From NCBI GenBank assembly GCA_021776825.1, contig JAJFFG010000042.1, positions 1 through 40,065 on the forward strand: a stretch of 40,065 nucleotides of DNA. Direction: 5' to 3'. The notes below the pieces were generated by a model. It worked only from the letters and a program-made list of their open reading frames with translations, ran no database searches and had not been told where the DNA came from. Of the stretch, positions 8,200 to 15,404 are shown piece after piece; within the stretch, counting starts at the first letter, position 1, and each line of letters begins with the position of its first letter. This DNA is from Planctomycetota bacterium (GTDB taxonomy: Bacteria > Planctomycetota > JAJSAM01 > JAJVHW01). The position numbers and the translations under genes were made by a program.

Positions 8200-9897
8200 G
8201 TGCCGACCTCACCGAAGTCCCGCGTTCGTGTCGCGCTCGTGCTCGTGCTCGTGCTCGGAGCCATCGCGCTCGTCGTTGCGTGCCTGATGGCCGACCGGTG
8301 CGCGTTGCGTGCGCCCGACGACGAGGCCGCGCCGCCGACGCCGGTGGAGGAGCACGCCACGGACGCGGAGTCCGGTGACGCACGGGCTCGACGTCACGCT
8401 GCGCACAGCTCGGACACGTCGCCCCCTGAGGAGACACACACGGAGGAGACGCCCGCCGACGAGTCGCACGACGAGGCCGCCGCAGAGACCCCAGCGCCGC
8501 CGGCGCTGCCGCGCACGCCGCTGCCTCCCGGCATGGTCGAAGGCCTGCGGGAGATCGCGGTCCTCGTTCGTCATGAGGGCGGCGGTCTCGCAGCGGGCGT
8601 CCCGGTTCAGCTGCTGTCGCCGAACACGAGCGGCAGTGGGCTCGGGATCACGCGGTTGCGGTACGAGCGTCGCACGAGCGACGAGGGACGCGCCCACTTC
8701 CAAGTGAAGCAATGGATGCAACTCCGCGTCATCCGCATCGTGGCGCGCTCCGGCGACATGGTGGCAAAGAGTGACGTCATCGAGCTGTACCCGCGCACCG
8801 ATCACGACGTGGAGCTCGTCCTCACGCCGAGCGCGTCAATCGACGTGCACGTGACGGACGAGCGCGGCGAGTCCGTCGCGGGGGCCGAGGTCCTGTTCTC
8901 GCCGACCGGACCGATCACGGGGTCCGAGACGTTCGGAACGTGCGTCACGGTCGAGACCGACGCAGCGGGTCGCGCGGTCATCCCGGAATTCGCGCTCGCG
9001 ACGTTGCACGTGCATCCCTACGTGCGGGTCATGGCGCCCGGGTACCTGACGTTCTGGAGCGAGTTCCGTCGCGAAGGGCTCCTGGCGGACGGGCTCGCGG
9101 TGCGGCTGACCACCGCCGGAACCGTGACGGGTCGGGTGGTCGACGAGGTCGGCGACCCGATCGACGGCGCGACGCTGCTCCTCCGCGAGAGCATGATCCA
9201 GGCCCGCAGCGACGACCAGGGTCGGTTCTCCCTGGCGGGCGTGCCCCCGGGGGGCGGCACGCTCATCGCTTGGGGCCAGCGCATCGGTCCCGTGGTCGTC
9301 GGAGACATCGAGCCCCGCGATCTCGGCGATCTCCGGCTCCACACGAACGTGTCGATCTCGGGCCGCGTCGTGCGCGAGAACGGCGAGCCGGCGCGAGCCT
9401 CCCACGTCTGGCTCTCGATCGAGGGCGTGAACACCCGCGCCGAGCGCGTCGATCCGAGCGGTCGCTTCACGTTCGCGCACGTCGGTCAGAGCAGCGTTAC
9501 CCTGCGGACCATGGGTCCCTACGAGAGGGGCTTCGTTCCGGACAGCGGTGTCCTCGAGGACGTCCCGGCCGGATCCGACGGCATCGAGCTCGTCGTCCGG
9601 CCACGCGCGGCGCTTGCCATCCAATTCGTCGAACCCGACGGCGAGACGCCGCTGTGGGTGCTCGGAATCACGGCGACAGCAACCTCGGACAGCGGAGAGT
9701 TGATCACGCGAACGGTGCGGTCGATGCGTTCGCGACGCTCGCGGCGGCTCCAGCTCATCGTCCCGCCCGCTGCGACGTACACAGTGCGCGTCGACGTCGA
9801 CGGCTTCCTGCCGGCGCACCGCGAAGGCGTGACGGTGCGTGTCGGTGAGTACACCGAGCTCGCGTTCGCGCTCGAGTCCGACGGCAGCGGCGACTAG
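8200..9897 (+). CDS. Membrane-anchored carboxypeptidase-regulatory-like (Ig-repeat) protein
   Basis: A 565-residue predicted surface or periplasmic protein of unknown function. The GTG at 8200 has GGAG 5 bases upstream and is followed by a basic segment and a single transmembrane helix (VALVLVLVLGAIALVVACLM), then a Thr/Glu/Asp/Pro-rich linker to about residue 115. The rest consists of beta-sandwich repeats of the CarboxypepD_reg/SpaA type, recognised by phrases such as TGRVVDEVGDPIDGATLLLRE, SDDQGRFSLAGVPPGGGTL and ISGRVVRENGEPARASHVWL. No catalytic residues are seen. It has the same architecture as the proteins at 19822 and 27357. Its TAG stop lies in CTAGCCCACT, resembling the end motif of repeat family A. 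Confidence 0.85.
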   Translation: MPTSPKSRVRVALVLVLVLGAIALVVACLMADRCALRAPDDEAAPPTPVEEHATDAESGDARARRHAAHSSDTSPPEETHTEETPADESHDEAAAETPAPPALPRTPLPPGMVEGLREIAVLVRHEGGGLAAGVPVQLLSPNTSGSGLGITRLRYERRTSDEGRAHFQVKQWMQLRVIRIVARSGDMVAKSDVIELYPRTDHDVELVLTPSASIDVHVTDERGESVAGAEVLFSPTGPITGSETFGTCVTVETDAAGRAVIPEFALATLHVHPYVRVMAPGYLTFWSEFRREGLLADGLAVRLTTAGTVTGRVVDEVGDPIDGATLLLRESMIQARSDDQGRFSLAGVPPGGGTLIAWGQRIGPVVVGDIEPRDLGDLRLHTNVSISGRVVRENGEPARASHVWLSIEGVNTRAERVDPSGRFTFAHVGQSSVTLRTMGPYERGFVPDSGVLEDVPAGSDGIELVVRPRAALAIQFVEPDGETPLWVLGITATATSDSGELITRTVRSMRSRRSRRLQLIVPPAATYTVRVDVDGFLPAHREGVTVRVGEYTELAFALESDGSGD

Positions 9898-9940
9898 CCC
9901 ACTCGCAGATCCGACGCTGGACTCGCCGTACGGCACGACG

Positions 9941-9985
9941 CCATCCCGCACCAAGCCATCCCGCACCAGGCCATCCCGCACCAAG
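9941..9985 (+). repeat. Tandem array, three 15-bp units
   Basis: CCATCCCGCACCAAG, CCATCCCGCACCAGG and CCATCCCGCACCAAG follow one another without gaps. The TCCCGCAC core recurs in the 15-bp array at 34760-34819. Confidence 0.9.
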
Positions 9986-10026
9986 CCCAAGTCGGCGGAC
10001 TCGGCGCTCCATCTCGTCCCGAGCTC
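9979..10026 (+). repeat. Family B repeat, partial copy
   Basis: CACCAAGCCCAAGTCGGCGG followed by ACTCGGCGCTCCATCTCGTC matches the family B core at 34671, 35866 and (reverse) 33252. The first bases overlap the last tandem 15-mer. Confidence 0.7.
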
Positions 10027-10473
10027 AGTACGGAGTCAGGACCGAGTTTCCGGAGTTCGTAACCTCTCGCGGTCCTCACGCTCCTCTTCGGACGTACGGC
10101 ATGGCGCAGCGAGATCGCAACGAGATCGTGTGGACGAGCCTGGCTTCCGACGTCAGGGTGCGGCCGTCGAGGGAGCGAGAGCCGGGGGCGGGCGGAGCCC
10201 CTGCGCTGCTCCGCCGACGCGCGTTGCTCGGGCCGGCAAGGGAGGTTGGCGCCCAGAGCGAACGACCCCAGTGGGGCGGGCGGCCACGGGCGAGACAGGT
10301 CGCAACTCCATGCCGTGTCGCGTGGCGTCGTCGATCGGCGGTGATGCCCTCGACCGAGAGCCGCCCGCAGCACCAGCATCGCCCGCAGAGCGCCATCGCC
10401 CCCCCATCGACCGCGCGCATCCCAGCGGGCGGGGCGGACCAGGGGGTCCTGCCCCTACGGCGTCATACGGAAG

Positions 10474-11196
10474 TCAGTCGGCCCCGTCCTTCTCCGTGCC
10501 CTCACTCTCCTCGCTCACCTCGTCCGCGCTCTCGCGCGTCTTCCGCTTCAGATCCCAGATCTCGGCCCAGCGGGTCCACGTCTTCTCGGAGAGCTCGTCG
10601 ATCGCCAGCTGGTCCTTATCCACCTCCTTCTGGAGGGTGCGGATCTTCGCCGAGTTCGAATTCCCCTGCGCTTCGTCCAGGCGCCGCTGCTTGATGGCGA
10701 GCGCGTCCTGGGCCGCGTCGATTCGGTCGAAGCTGCCGAGCAGGTTGCGTGCTGCGCGGACCGTGGCGGGGACGCTCGTCTCGTAGTCGATCTGACCGAC
10801 CTTGCAGAGCACTCCGTAGACCTTCATCGCGGCGGCCCGGCCGCCGGCCACGACGTGCTCCTTTCGGGTCGACTCGAAGGCCACGATCGCCGGGGCCTTG
10901 AGCTTGACGTCGGCGAAGAGCGGGAGCTCCCGCGCATCCTTGTCCGACATCTCCACGCACTTGAAGAACTTCGCGGCGAGCAGGAGCGACTCGTTCGCCA
11001 TGACCACGTCGTCGAAGCGGTCCTGGTCCCGGCTGTCTCCTGCGCTGCTGACGTAGACGAGCAGCGGGTCGCCGGGTTCAGGAATCGCGCGGACCCAGGG
11101 GAGTTCGAGGAGCGCGGCGCGTTGGGTCGCGGCCGCGGGAAGGCTGATCAGCAGGGCGAGCGCGACGGCCCCGAGCAGCACGGTTGTCTTCCGCAT
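10474..11196 (-). CDS. Exported thioredoxin-like protein with C-terminal coiled coil
   Basis: A 240-residue exported protein. The ATG at 11196 has a textbook AGGAGG six bases upstream, and a signal peptide (KTTVLLGAVALALLISLPAAA) follows. Residues about 25-150 look like a thioredoxin fold (DPLLVYVSSAGDSRDQDRF, LPLFADVKLKAPAIVAFEST), but there is no CxxC; a single Cys lies in KFFKCVEM. Residues about 155-230 are charged and heptad-like (IKQRRLDEAQGNSNSAKIRTLQKEVDKDQLAIDELSEKTW split over two helices). A redox-inactive or structural thioredoxin-like role is inferred. Convergent with the Ig-repeat gene at 8200. Confidence 0.8.
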   Translation of the reverse strand: MRKTTVLLGAVALALLISLPAAATQRAALLELPWVRAIPEPGDPLLVYVSSAGDSRDQDRFDDVVMANESLLLAAKFFKCVEMSDKDARELPLFADVKLKAPAIVAFESTRKEHVVAGGRAAAMKVYGVLCKVGQIDYETSVPATVRAARNLLGSFDRIDAAQDALAIKQRRLDEAQGNSNSAKIRTLQKEVDKDQLAIDELSEKTWTRWAEIWDLKRKTRESADEVSEESEGTEKDGAD

Positions 11197-11328
11197 GGAT
11201 CCCTCCTGCGGGGATCTTATCCGCCCCTGGTCTGAAGCCGGCCAGGCGCTCCGTTGGGATCCAGCGTGGCCGAGCGCAGCGCTGCTTGTCGTCGCCACCA
11301 CTGCCCTGCGTCCCGCGAGGTGGCACGC

Positions 11329-11634
11329 TCAGGAGGGCTCAGGAGCCGGAGGCGTGCACCACAACTCGGTCCCGATCGGCAGGTCGGCCTTGGTGGCGGA
11401 CTTCGCCGAGGCCTGGCACCGGAATCCGATCGGATTGAGGTGCGTCCAGCCCACCCAGATCTCGACCTGGATCCGTGTCCCGTCCGGACGAACGGCCTCG
11501 GCGCGGTGAGTGGCTCCGACGAAGAGATCGACGAGGGAGTCGTCGACGTCAGGGGACAGAACCAGGCCCCATCCTCTGAGGTCGAACCGGTCCTCGATAG
11601 TGATGAGGCGGACGGCACGGCCGGAGGAGGTCAC
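11329..11634 (-). CDS. Small hypothetical protein, beta-rich
   Basis: A 101-residue cytoplasmic protein without a recognised domain. The sequence (LITIEDRFDLRGWGLVLSPDVD, RIQVEIWVGWTHLNPIGF, LPIGTELWCT) alternates hydrophobic strands in a way that recalls the beta-barrel domain of translation factors, but this is only an impression. The start is a GTG at 11634; no clear ribosome site precedes it, so the N-terminus is uncertain. It lies between a thioredoxin-like gene and an SRPBCC gene on the same strand, with gaps of more than 130 bp on both sides, so an operon is not implied. Confidence 0.65.
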   Translation of the reverse strand: MTSSGRAVRLITIEDRFDLRGWGLVLSPDVDDSLVDLFVGATHRAEAVRPDGTRIQVEIWVGWTHLNPIGFRCQASAKSATKADLPIGTELWCTPPAPEPS

Positions 11635-11772
11635 GCTAGGTCAGCATACGTCGCCGAGCTCGACGATGAGGACTAGTCCTGCTCTAGCCAGCCCACCCGC
11701 GTCGCCAGTTCGCGCCCGACGGATCGTTCACTCGTGGGATGCGGGAGCGTGGTCCAACGCGTGAGTGCGCCC

Positions 11773-12225
11773 CTACGCCTCCACGATCCCTCGCAGGGCC
11801 ACCAGGTGCTTCGCGTCCCAACCCTCCTCATACCCTTGAAACGTGTCGGCGGCGAGCGCCCCGAGACGCTCGAAGCCATGGTGCAGGACCTCCACCAGGG
11901 TCGACTCATCGAGGGGCGTCAGGCGGATGGTGATGAAGGTGGGAGCCGGCCATGCGTGAGCTCCGCGCCAGTTGCTCTCGAAAGTGAGTTCCTGGACGGT
12001 CTGCCACACCACGACTTGGCCGCCGAAGTGACGACGTTCGCTGCCGACCGCCACGCTGAGATCCACCTGCGCGCCGAGCTCCGGCTCGAACTCGTGAAGG
12101 CGGTGGCCGCGTCCGAACCACGCCGCGAACCGGTCGAAGGACTCGAACTCCTCCCACACCCGGGCGGGACCGGCGTGGATCAGGATGCTCCTGCGCACAT
12201 GCAGCGGGCCGATCGGTGCACCCAT
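11773..12225 (-). CDS. SRPBCC / AHSA1-like ligand-binding protein
   Basis: A 150-residue soluble protein of the SRPBCC (START/AHSA1) fold, which holds hydrophobic ligands in a deep helix-grip pocket. Family features are the opening strand with PARVWEEFESFDRFAAWFGRGH, the internal VWQTVQELTFESNW, and the C-terminal TFQGYEEGWDAKHLVALRGIVEA helix. The ATG at 12225 has AGGGGAG upstream. Ligand unknown. A family D inverted-repeat element begins 34 bp upstream of the start codon, so this element probably lies in or next to its promoter. Confidence 0.85.
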   Translation of the reverse strand: MGAPIGPLHVRRSILIHAGPARVWEEFESFDRFAAWFGRGHRLHEFEPELGAQVDLSVAVGSERRHFGGQVVVWQTVQELTFESNWRGAHAWPAPTFITIRLTPLDESTLVEVLHHGFERLGALAADTFQGYEEGWDAKHLVALRGIVEA

Positions 12226-12259
12226 GTCGTCAACTCCCCTACGGCGTGTCCGGCAACGG

Positions 12260-12437
12260 TACGGAGTCAGGACAACATCCGCAGTGTTCGTGAGAATCTC
12301 CCCCGTGATCGATGCAGGAAGTTGAGTCCTCAGTTCTCGTGAAACGTTGACCTCACGGGGGATCGAAGACGTCGGACTGCGGGATTGGTGTACTCGGGTT
12401 TCGACTCGATGACTGCGCAACCTGGCCTGACCCCGTA
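12260..12437 (+). repeat. Family D MITE-like element, copy 1
   Basis: A 178-bp element. The left end TACGGAGTCAGGAC (12260-12273) is matched in inverted form by GGCCTGACCCCGTA (12424-12437), 12 of 14 positions. The interior from 12266 to about 12375 aligns with 19503-19610, including GATGCAGGAAGT and GTGAAACGTTG versus GTGAAGCGTCG. Both termini end in TA, as expected if TA is the duplicated target. It occupies most of the 305-bp gap between divergent genes. Confidence 0.75.
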
Positions 12438-12530
12438 GCGTGAGCACGGGAAGTGGCTCGTCGAACCGCACGGCCAGAGACGCGGTCTCTGAGTCAGGCA
12501 GGCGGGGATGCGCCCGAGCGGAGGATCACG

Positions 12531-13322
12531 ATGGGACGAGCGACAGCCACGACTGTCTTTGTATTGCTCTTGGCGAGCGCGACGACCGCGTTTGGGTTCG
12601 GTGACGAGCCAGCGACCGAGACACCAGCGCAGATTGAGGAAGCGACCGAGCTGAAGAAGGAGCTCGGCGCCAGCAACAAGCTGGACGTGAAGAAAGCGCT
12701 CGAGGGACTGGGCAGGCTACGCACGGCCAGCGCGCGCGACATCCTGATCACGTACATCAAGAAGTCGAAGAACGTCGAGTGGACGACCTACGCGATCAGA
12801 GCGCTCGGCTGGAGCGGCAACACCGAGGCGGTCGACTTCCTGTGCGGCAAGAAGTGCGTCCGCGAGAAGAACATCCTGGTCGCCGAAGCGTCGTGTGAGG
12901 CGCTCGTCGCCATCGGAGATCGGCGCGCCATCCCGTCTCTGATCGAGGCAACGAAGAGCAAGAAGGTCGTCATCGTTCGTGCTGCGGTGAAGGCGGTCGT
13001 GCGCCTGGATCGCGACGCGAAGGGGCTCGGTGACCTTCTGCTGAAGCTCGTGAAGCGCAAGGAGTCCCAAGTCCGTGAGGCGGTCGCCGAAGCGATGGCG
13101 GACCTGAGTGACGAACGCATGATCGAGCCGCTGATCAAGATGGCGACCCGAGACGGGAACTCGCTCGTGCGACTCGCGGCGTGCCGTTCGCTCGGCGATC
13201 TGCGTGCGTCGAGCGCGCGTACCGCGATCGAGCGCGTCGCCGAAAAGGACAAGAGCGGTGACGTGCGGCGCGCTGCGAGGGAGGCGCTGAGCCGGATCCC
13301 GGTCGTCGAGGACGCCGAGTGA
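12531..13322 (+). CDS. Exported HEAT-repeat protein
   Basis: A 263-residue exported protein. The ATG at 12531 is preceded by GAGGAT; a signal peptide (TTVFVLLLASATTAFG) follows. From about residue 50 to the end there are six or so HEAT/PBS-lyase-type helical repeats, e.g. WTTYAIRALGWSGNTEAVDFL, ILVAEASCEALVAIGDRRAIPSL, SLVRLAACRSLGDLRASSARTAI. Such solenoids bind protein partners; there is no enzymatic motif. The stop overlaps the next gene's ATG in TGATG, so the two HEAT genes are translationally coupled and likely act together. Confidence 0.87.
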   Translation: MGRATATTVFVLLLASATTAFGFGDEPATETPAQIEEATELKKELGASNKLDVKKALEGLGRLRTASARDILITYIKKSKNVEWTTYAIRALGWSGNTEAVDFLCGKKCVREKNILVAEASCEALVAIGDRRAIPSLIEATKSKKVVIVRAAVKAVVRLDRDAKGLGDLLLKLVKRKESQVREAVAEAMADLSDERMIEPLIKMATRDGNSLVRLAACRSLGDLRASSARTAIERVAEKDKSGDVRRAAREALSRIPVVEDAE

Positions 13323-14944
13323 TGCGTCGCGCCGCGTTCGCTCTGGCACTTCTCGCCGGGACGCTCGTCTCTGTGCCGCTGCTCCCGCCAGAGGCCGCGT
13401 TCGGTCGATCGCTCGCTGCGATCGACTGGGACAAGCTGGCGCAGATGGAGCAAGCCGGTACCGACGCGTTCAACCGCGCGGGTGATACGTCGCTCTCTCG
13501 CAAGCAGCGCAACGCGGCCATCGTCGAGTCGTACGGGCTGCTGAAGAAGGTCTACGCGGTGCTCGACGCGCACTGCGATGCCAACCCGGATCAGATCGAG
13601 GCGCTCGACCAGCGCATGGTCAACCTGAACATGATGACGTTCTGGTTGAAGAAGGACGCGCCGATGACCCTGATCGGCGAGATGAAGGCCGCCGCGCGCG
13701 GCGGCGCGCCCAGCAGCGGCCCCCCGCGGGCTGATCCCGACCCCGATCCGCGGCCGGGCCCGAAGCCGGACCCAGAAACGGACACCGAGAAGGACGACGA
13801 GAGCAGTGGCATCGGCGGGTCCTCCCGGCGCGGCGACAAGCCGAAGCCCCCGTCCCCCCCGACGCCCGACCCCGGTTCGGATCCGACGCCGGACCCGCCG
13901 CCGAGCACGGACGACGAACCGTCCGCACCGGCCCCGTCCCCGACGCCCCGGGCTGCGACGTCCGGGACAGCGGCGCCAAGCGGGTCCCCGGCCGACATCG
14001 CCCGCGCCCACGAACGCGCGAAGCCGCACGATATCGGGGGCGCCGTCGAGCGTTGGCTCGACGTGCTCATGGAGACCACCGACACGTCGTCTCCCGACTA
14101 CGTCGAGGCACTCAGCCGCGTCTCGGAGCTCTCCGCTCGACTCAAGGACTTCTATCGCAAGGCGCGCAACGAGGACCCTGACGCCGTCGCGCGCAACGAC
14201 CAGGGGGGACGCGAGTCGTCGATCGCCGCGCAGATCTCGCCCGGGCTGAGCTCCGACGTCGCCAGCGAACGCCGCGACGCGGCCGATCAGTTGGCGTCGC
14301 TCGGCTGGACGCCGGCTGGGCTCCCGATCCAGTCCGCCTTGCGCCGCGAGCGCGACGACGGCGTCCGCGACGCCATGTTCCTGGCTCTCGTGCGCCTCGG
14401 CGGCAGTCGCACGTGCGAGACGCTTGCGCGCTTCTCCAAGGAGCGCAACGACGCCCTCGCGTTGGGCGCCGTTCGCTCGCTCTCCGCGCTCTCGCGCAAG
14501 GGACCCGTGGAGGCGCGCTACGCCGCCGCGTCGCTCGGGACGTTCGTCGCCAAGGCGAAGTCCAAGCCCGCCCCCAAGGCGGCGCTGGACGTGCTCCGCG
14601 GCATGGCCGGCGCCGGCGTGCCGGGACTCGTCTCCGGCATCGAGTCGAAGGACCGCGCCATCCAACTCGAGATCCTCGCGGCGATGAAGGCGGCGAAGGA
14701 CGGTCGCGCTGGCCCGCCGATCGCGGAACGCCTGACCGAGAAGGTGGACGACGAGATGCGTCGCGCGCTCATGTCCGCCGCAACGGCGATCGGCCAGCCC
14801 GCCGTTCCGGCATTGATCGAGGCCCTGAAGAAGAAGAAGACCCGTCGCTACTGCGCGATCGCGCTGTACGAGATCACGAGCCAGCCATTCGGCGAGGACG
14901 CCAAGGAGTGGCAGAAGTGGTGGCGCGAGCAGAGCGCCGACTGA
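13322..14944 (+). CDS. Exported protein with Pro/Asp-rich linker and C-terminal HEAT repeats
   Basis: A 540-residue exported protein coupled to the preceding HEAT gene by TGATG. A signal peptide (about 1-28) precedes a helical N-domain (30-125). Residues about 126-220 are a low-complexity linker rich in Pro, Asp, Ser and Gly (DPDPDPRPGPKPDPETDTE, PTPDPPPSTDDEPSAPAPSP). From about 300 on HEAT repeats resume (RDAADQLASLGWTPAGLPIQ, AALDVLRGMAGAGVPGLVSGI, ALMSAATAIGQPAVPALIEALK) ending ITSQPFGEDAKEWQKWWREQ, a motif often seen at the end of planctomycete HEAT proteins. Likely a secreted scaffold spanning wall or periplasm; function unknown. Confidence 0.87.
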   Translation: MRRAAFALALLAGTLVSVPLLPPEAAFGRSLAAIDWDKLAQMEQAGTDAFNRAGDTSLSRKQRNAAIVESYGLLKKVYAVLDAHCDANPDQIEALDQRMVNLNMMTFWLKKDAPMTLIGEMKAAARGGAPSSGPPRADPDPDPRPGPKPDPETDTEKDDESSGIGGSSRRGDKPKPPSPPTPDPGSDPTPDPPPSTDDEPSAPAPSPTPRAATSGTAAPSGSPADIARAHERAKPHDIGGAVERWLDVLMETTDTSSPDYVEALSRVSELSARLKDFYRKARNEDPDAVARNDQGGRESSIAAQISPGLSSDVASERRDAADQLASLGWTPAGLPIQSALRRERDDGVRDAMFLALVRLGGSRTCETLARFSKERNDALALGAVRSLSALSRKGPVEARYAAASLGTFVAKAKSKPAPKAALDVLRGMAGAGVPGLVSGIESKDRAIQLEILAAMKAAKDGRAGPPIAERLTEKVDDEMRRALMSAATAIGQPAVPALIEALKKKKTRRYCAIALYEITSQPFGEDAKEWQKWWREQSAD

Positions 14945-14962
14945 CGTCGCCACACGGAACCA

Positions 14963-15118
14963 GTGCCACCCCGACTTCTGGTGCGGCCGTGGACGGAGTC
15001 CCGCTACTTCTGCAAGTTCCACGAGCGGCTCGTGAGCAACACGGGCGATCGCGAGCGGGTCGCCCAAGTGCACGCGGATCTGCACGACGCGGTGTCTTCC
15101 GTTCTGGGACTCCCGTAG
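14963..15118 (+). CDS. Possible 51-residue protein
   Basis: A GTG-started frame encodes a compact sequence (RLLVRPWTESRYFCKFHERL, then VSNTGDRERVAQVHADLHD) with protein-like composition and a helical C-terminal half. It is in the same frame as the preceding HEAT gene, separated only by its TGA and six sense codons; I do not think readthrough occurs. No clear ribosome site. Not recognised. It converges on the tiny gene at 15146-15308. Confidence 0.4.
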   Translation: MPPRLLVRPWTESRYFCKFHERLVSNTGDRERVAQVHADLHDAVSSVLGLP

Positions 15119-15145
15119 CACGGGGCAGGCCCGCGTTCCACGCGA

Positions 15146-15308
15146 TCAGTAGTCGAGTTCGAGTTGGTCCACTCCGGCGATCTTCTTCATGTAGCAACCG
15201 TGCTCCGATCCATCGTCCACGTGGAAGTCGACCTCGACGTGGCTGGGGTCATCGCAGTTCAGTCTCAGCGGTCAGCGCAGGCGTCGAGGGAGTCCAGTCT
15301 GTCGCCAT
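15146..15308 (-). CDS. Small hypothetical gene with apparent +1 frameshift
   Basis: From an ATG at 15308 one frame reads MATDWTPSTPALTAETELR then stops at TGA (15249-15251). The +1 frame is open through this point and continues as DDPSHVEVDFHVDDGSEHGC, then YMKKIAGVDQLELDY, to a TGA at 15146. Neither half looks complete alone: the second has no good start codon. The junction CGA-UGA-C resembles the prfB-type slippery stop context (UGA followed by C), so programmed frameshifting, a recent mutation or an assembly error are all possible. Corrected length 53 residues. Function unknown. Confidence 0.45.
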
Positions 15309-15404
15309 AGCCAGCAGGACCTCAGCCTAGCGACCCTCGCGGACCGGACGCTCGTCCTCGCGCAGGAGTCCCTGCGTCATCGCTGCTTCACGCCCCCGGG
15401 GGGT

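Larger units (their letters stand above)
9898..10473. other. Intergenic mosaic of repeats (tandem 15-mers, family B and D fragments)
   Basis: No gene is supported. The left half is a mosaic: three 15-bp units at 9941-9985, a family B core at 9979-10026 and a 32-bp fragment resembling the left end of family D at 10029-10060. The remainder (10061-10473) is GC-rich with no feature I can name. It separates two convergent genes. Confidence 0.6.

Noticed and set aside
14942..15118. UGA at the end of the HEAT gene as a second selenocysteine codon
   Set aside because: The same frame continues for 57 codons, but the UGA is not followed by a redox motif, no hairpin of SECIS type was seen and the HEAT protein ends at its usual terminal motif.
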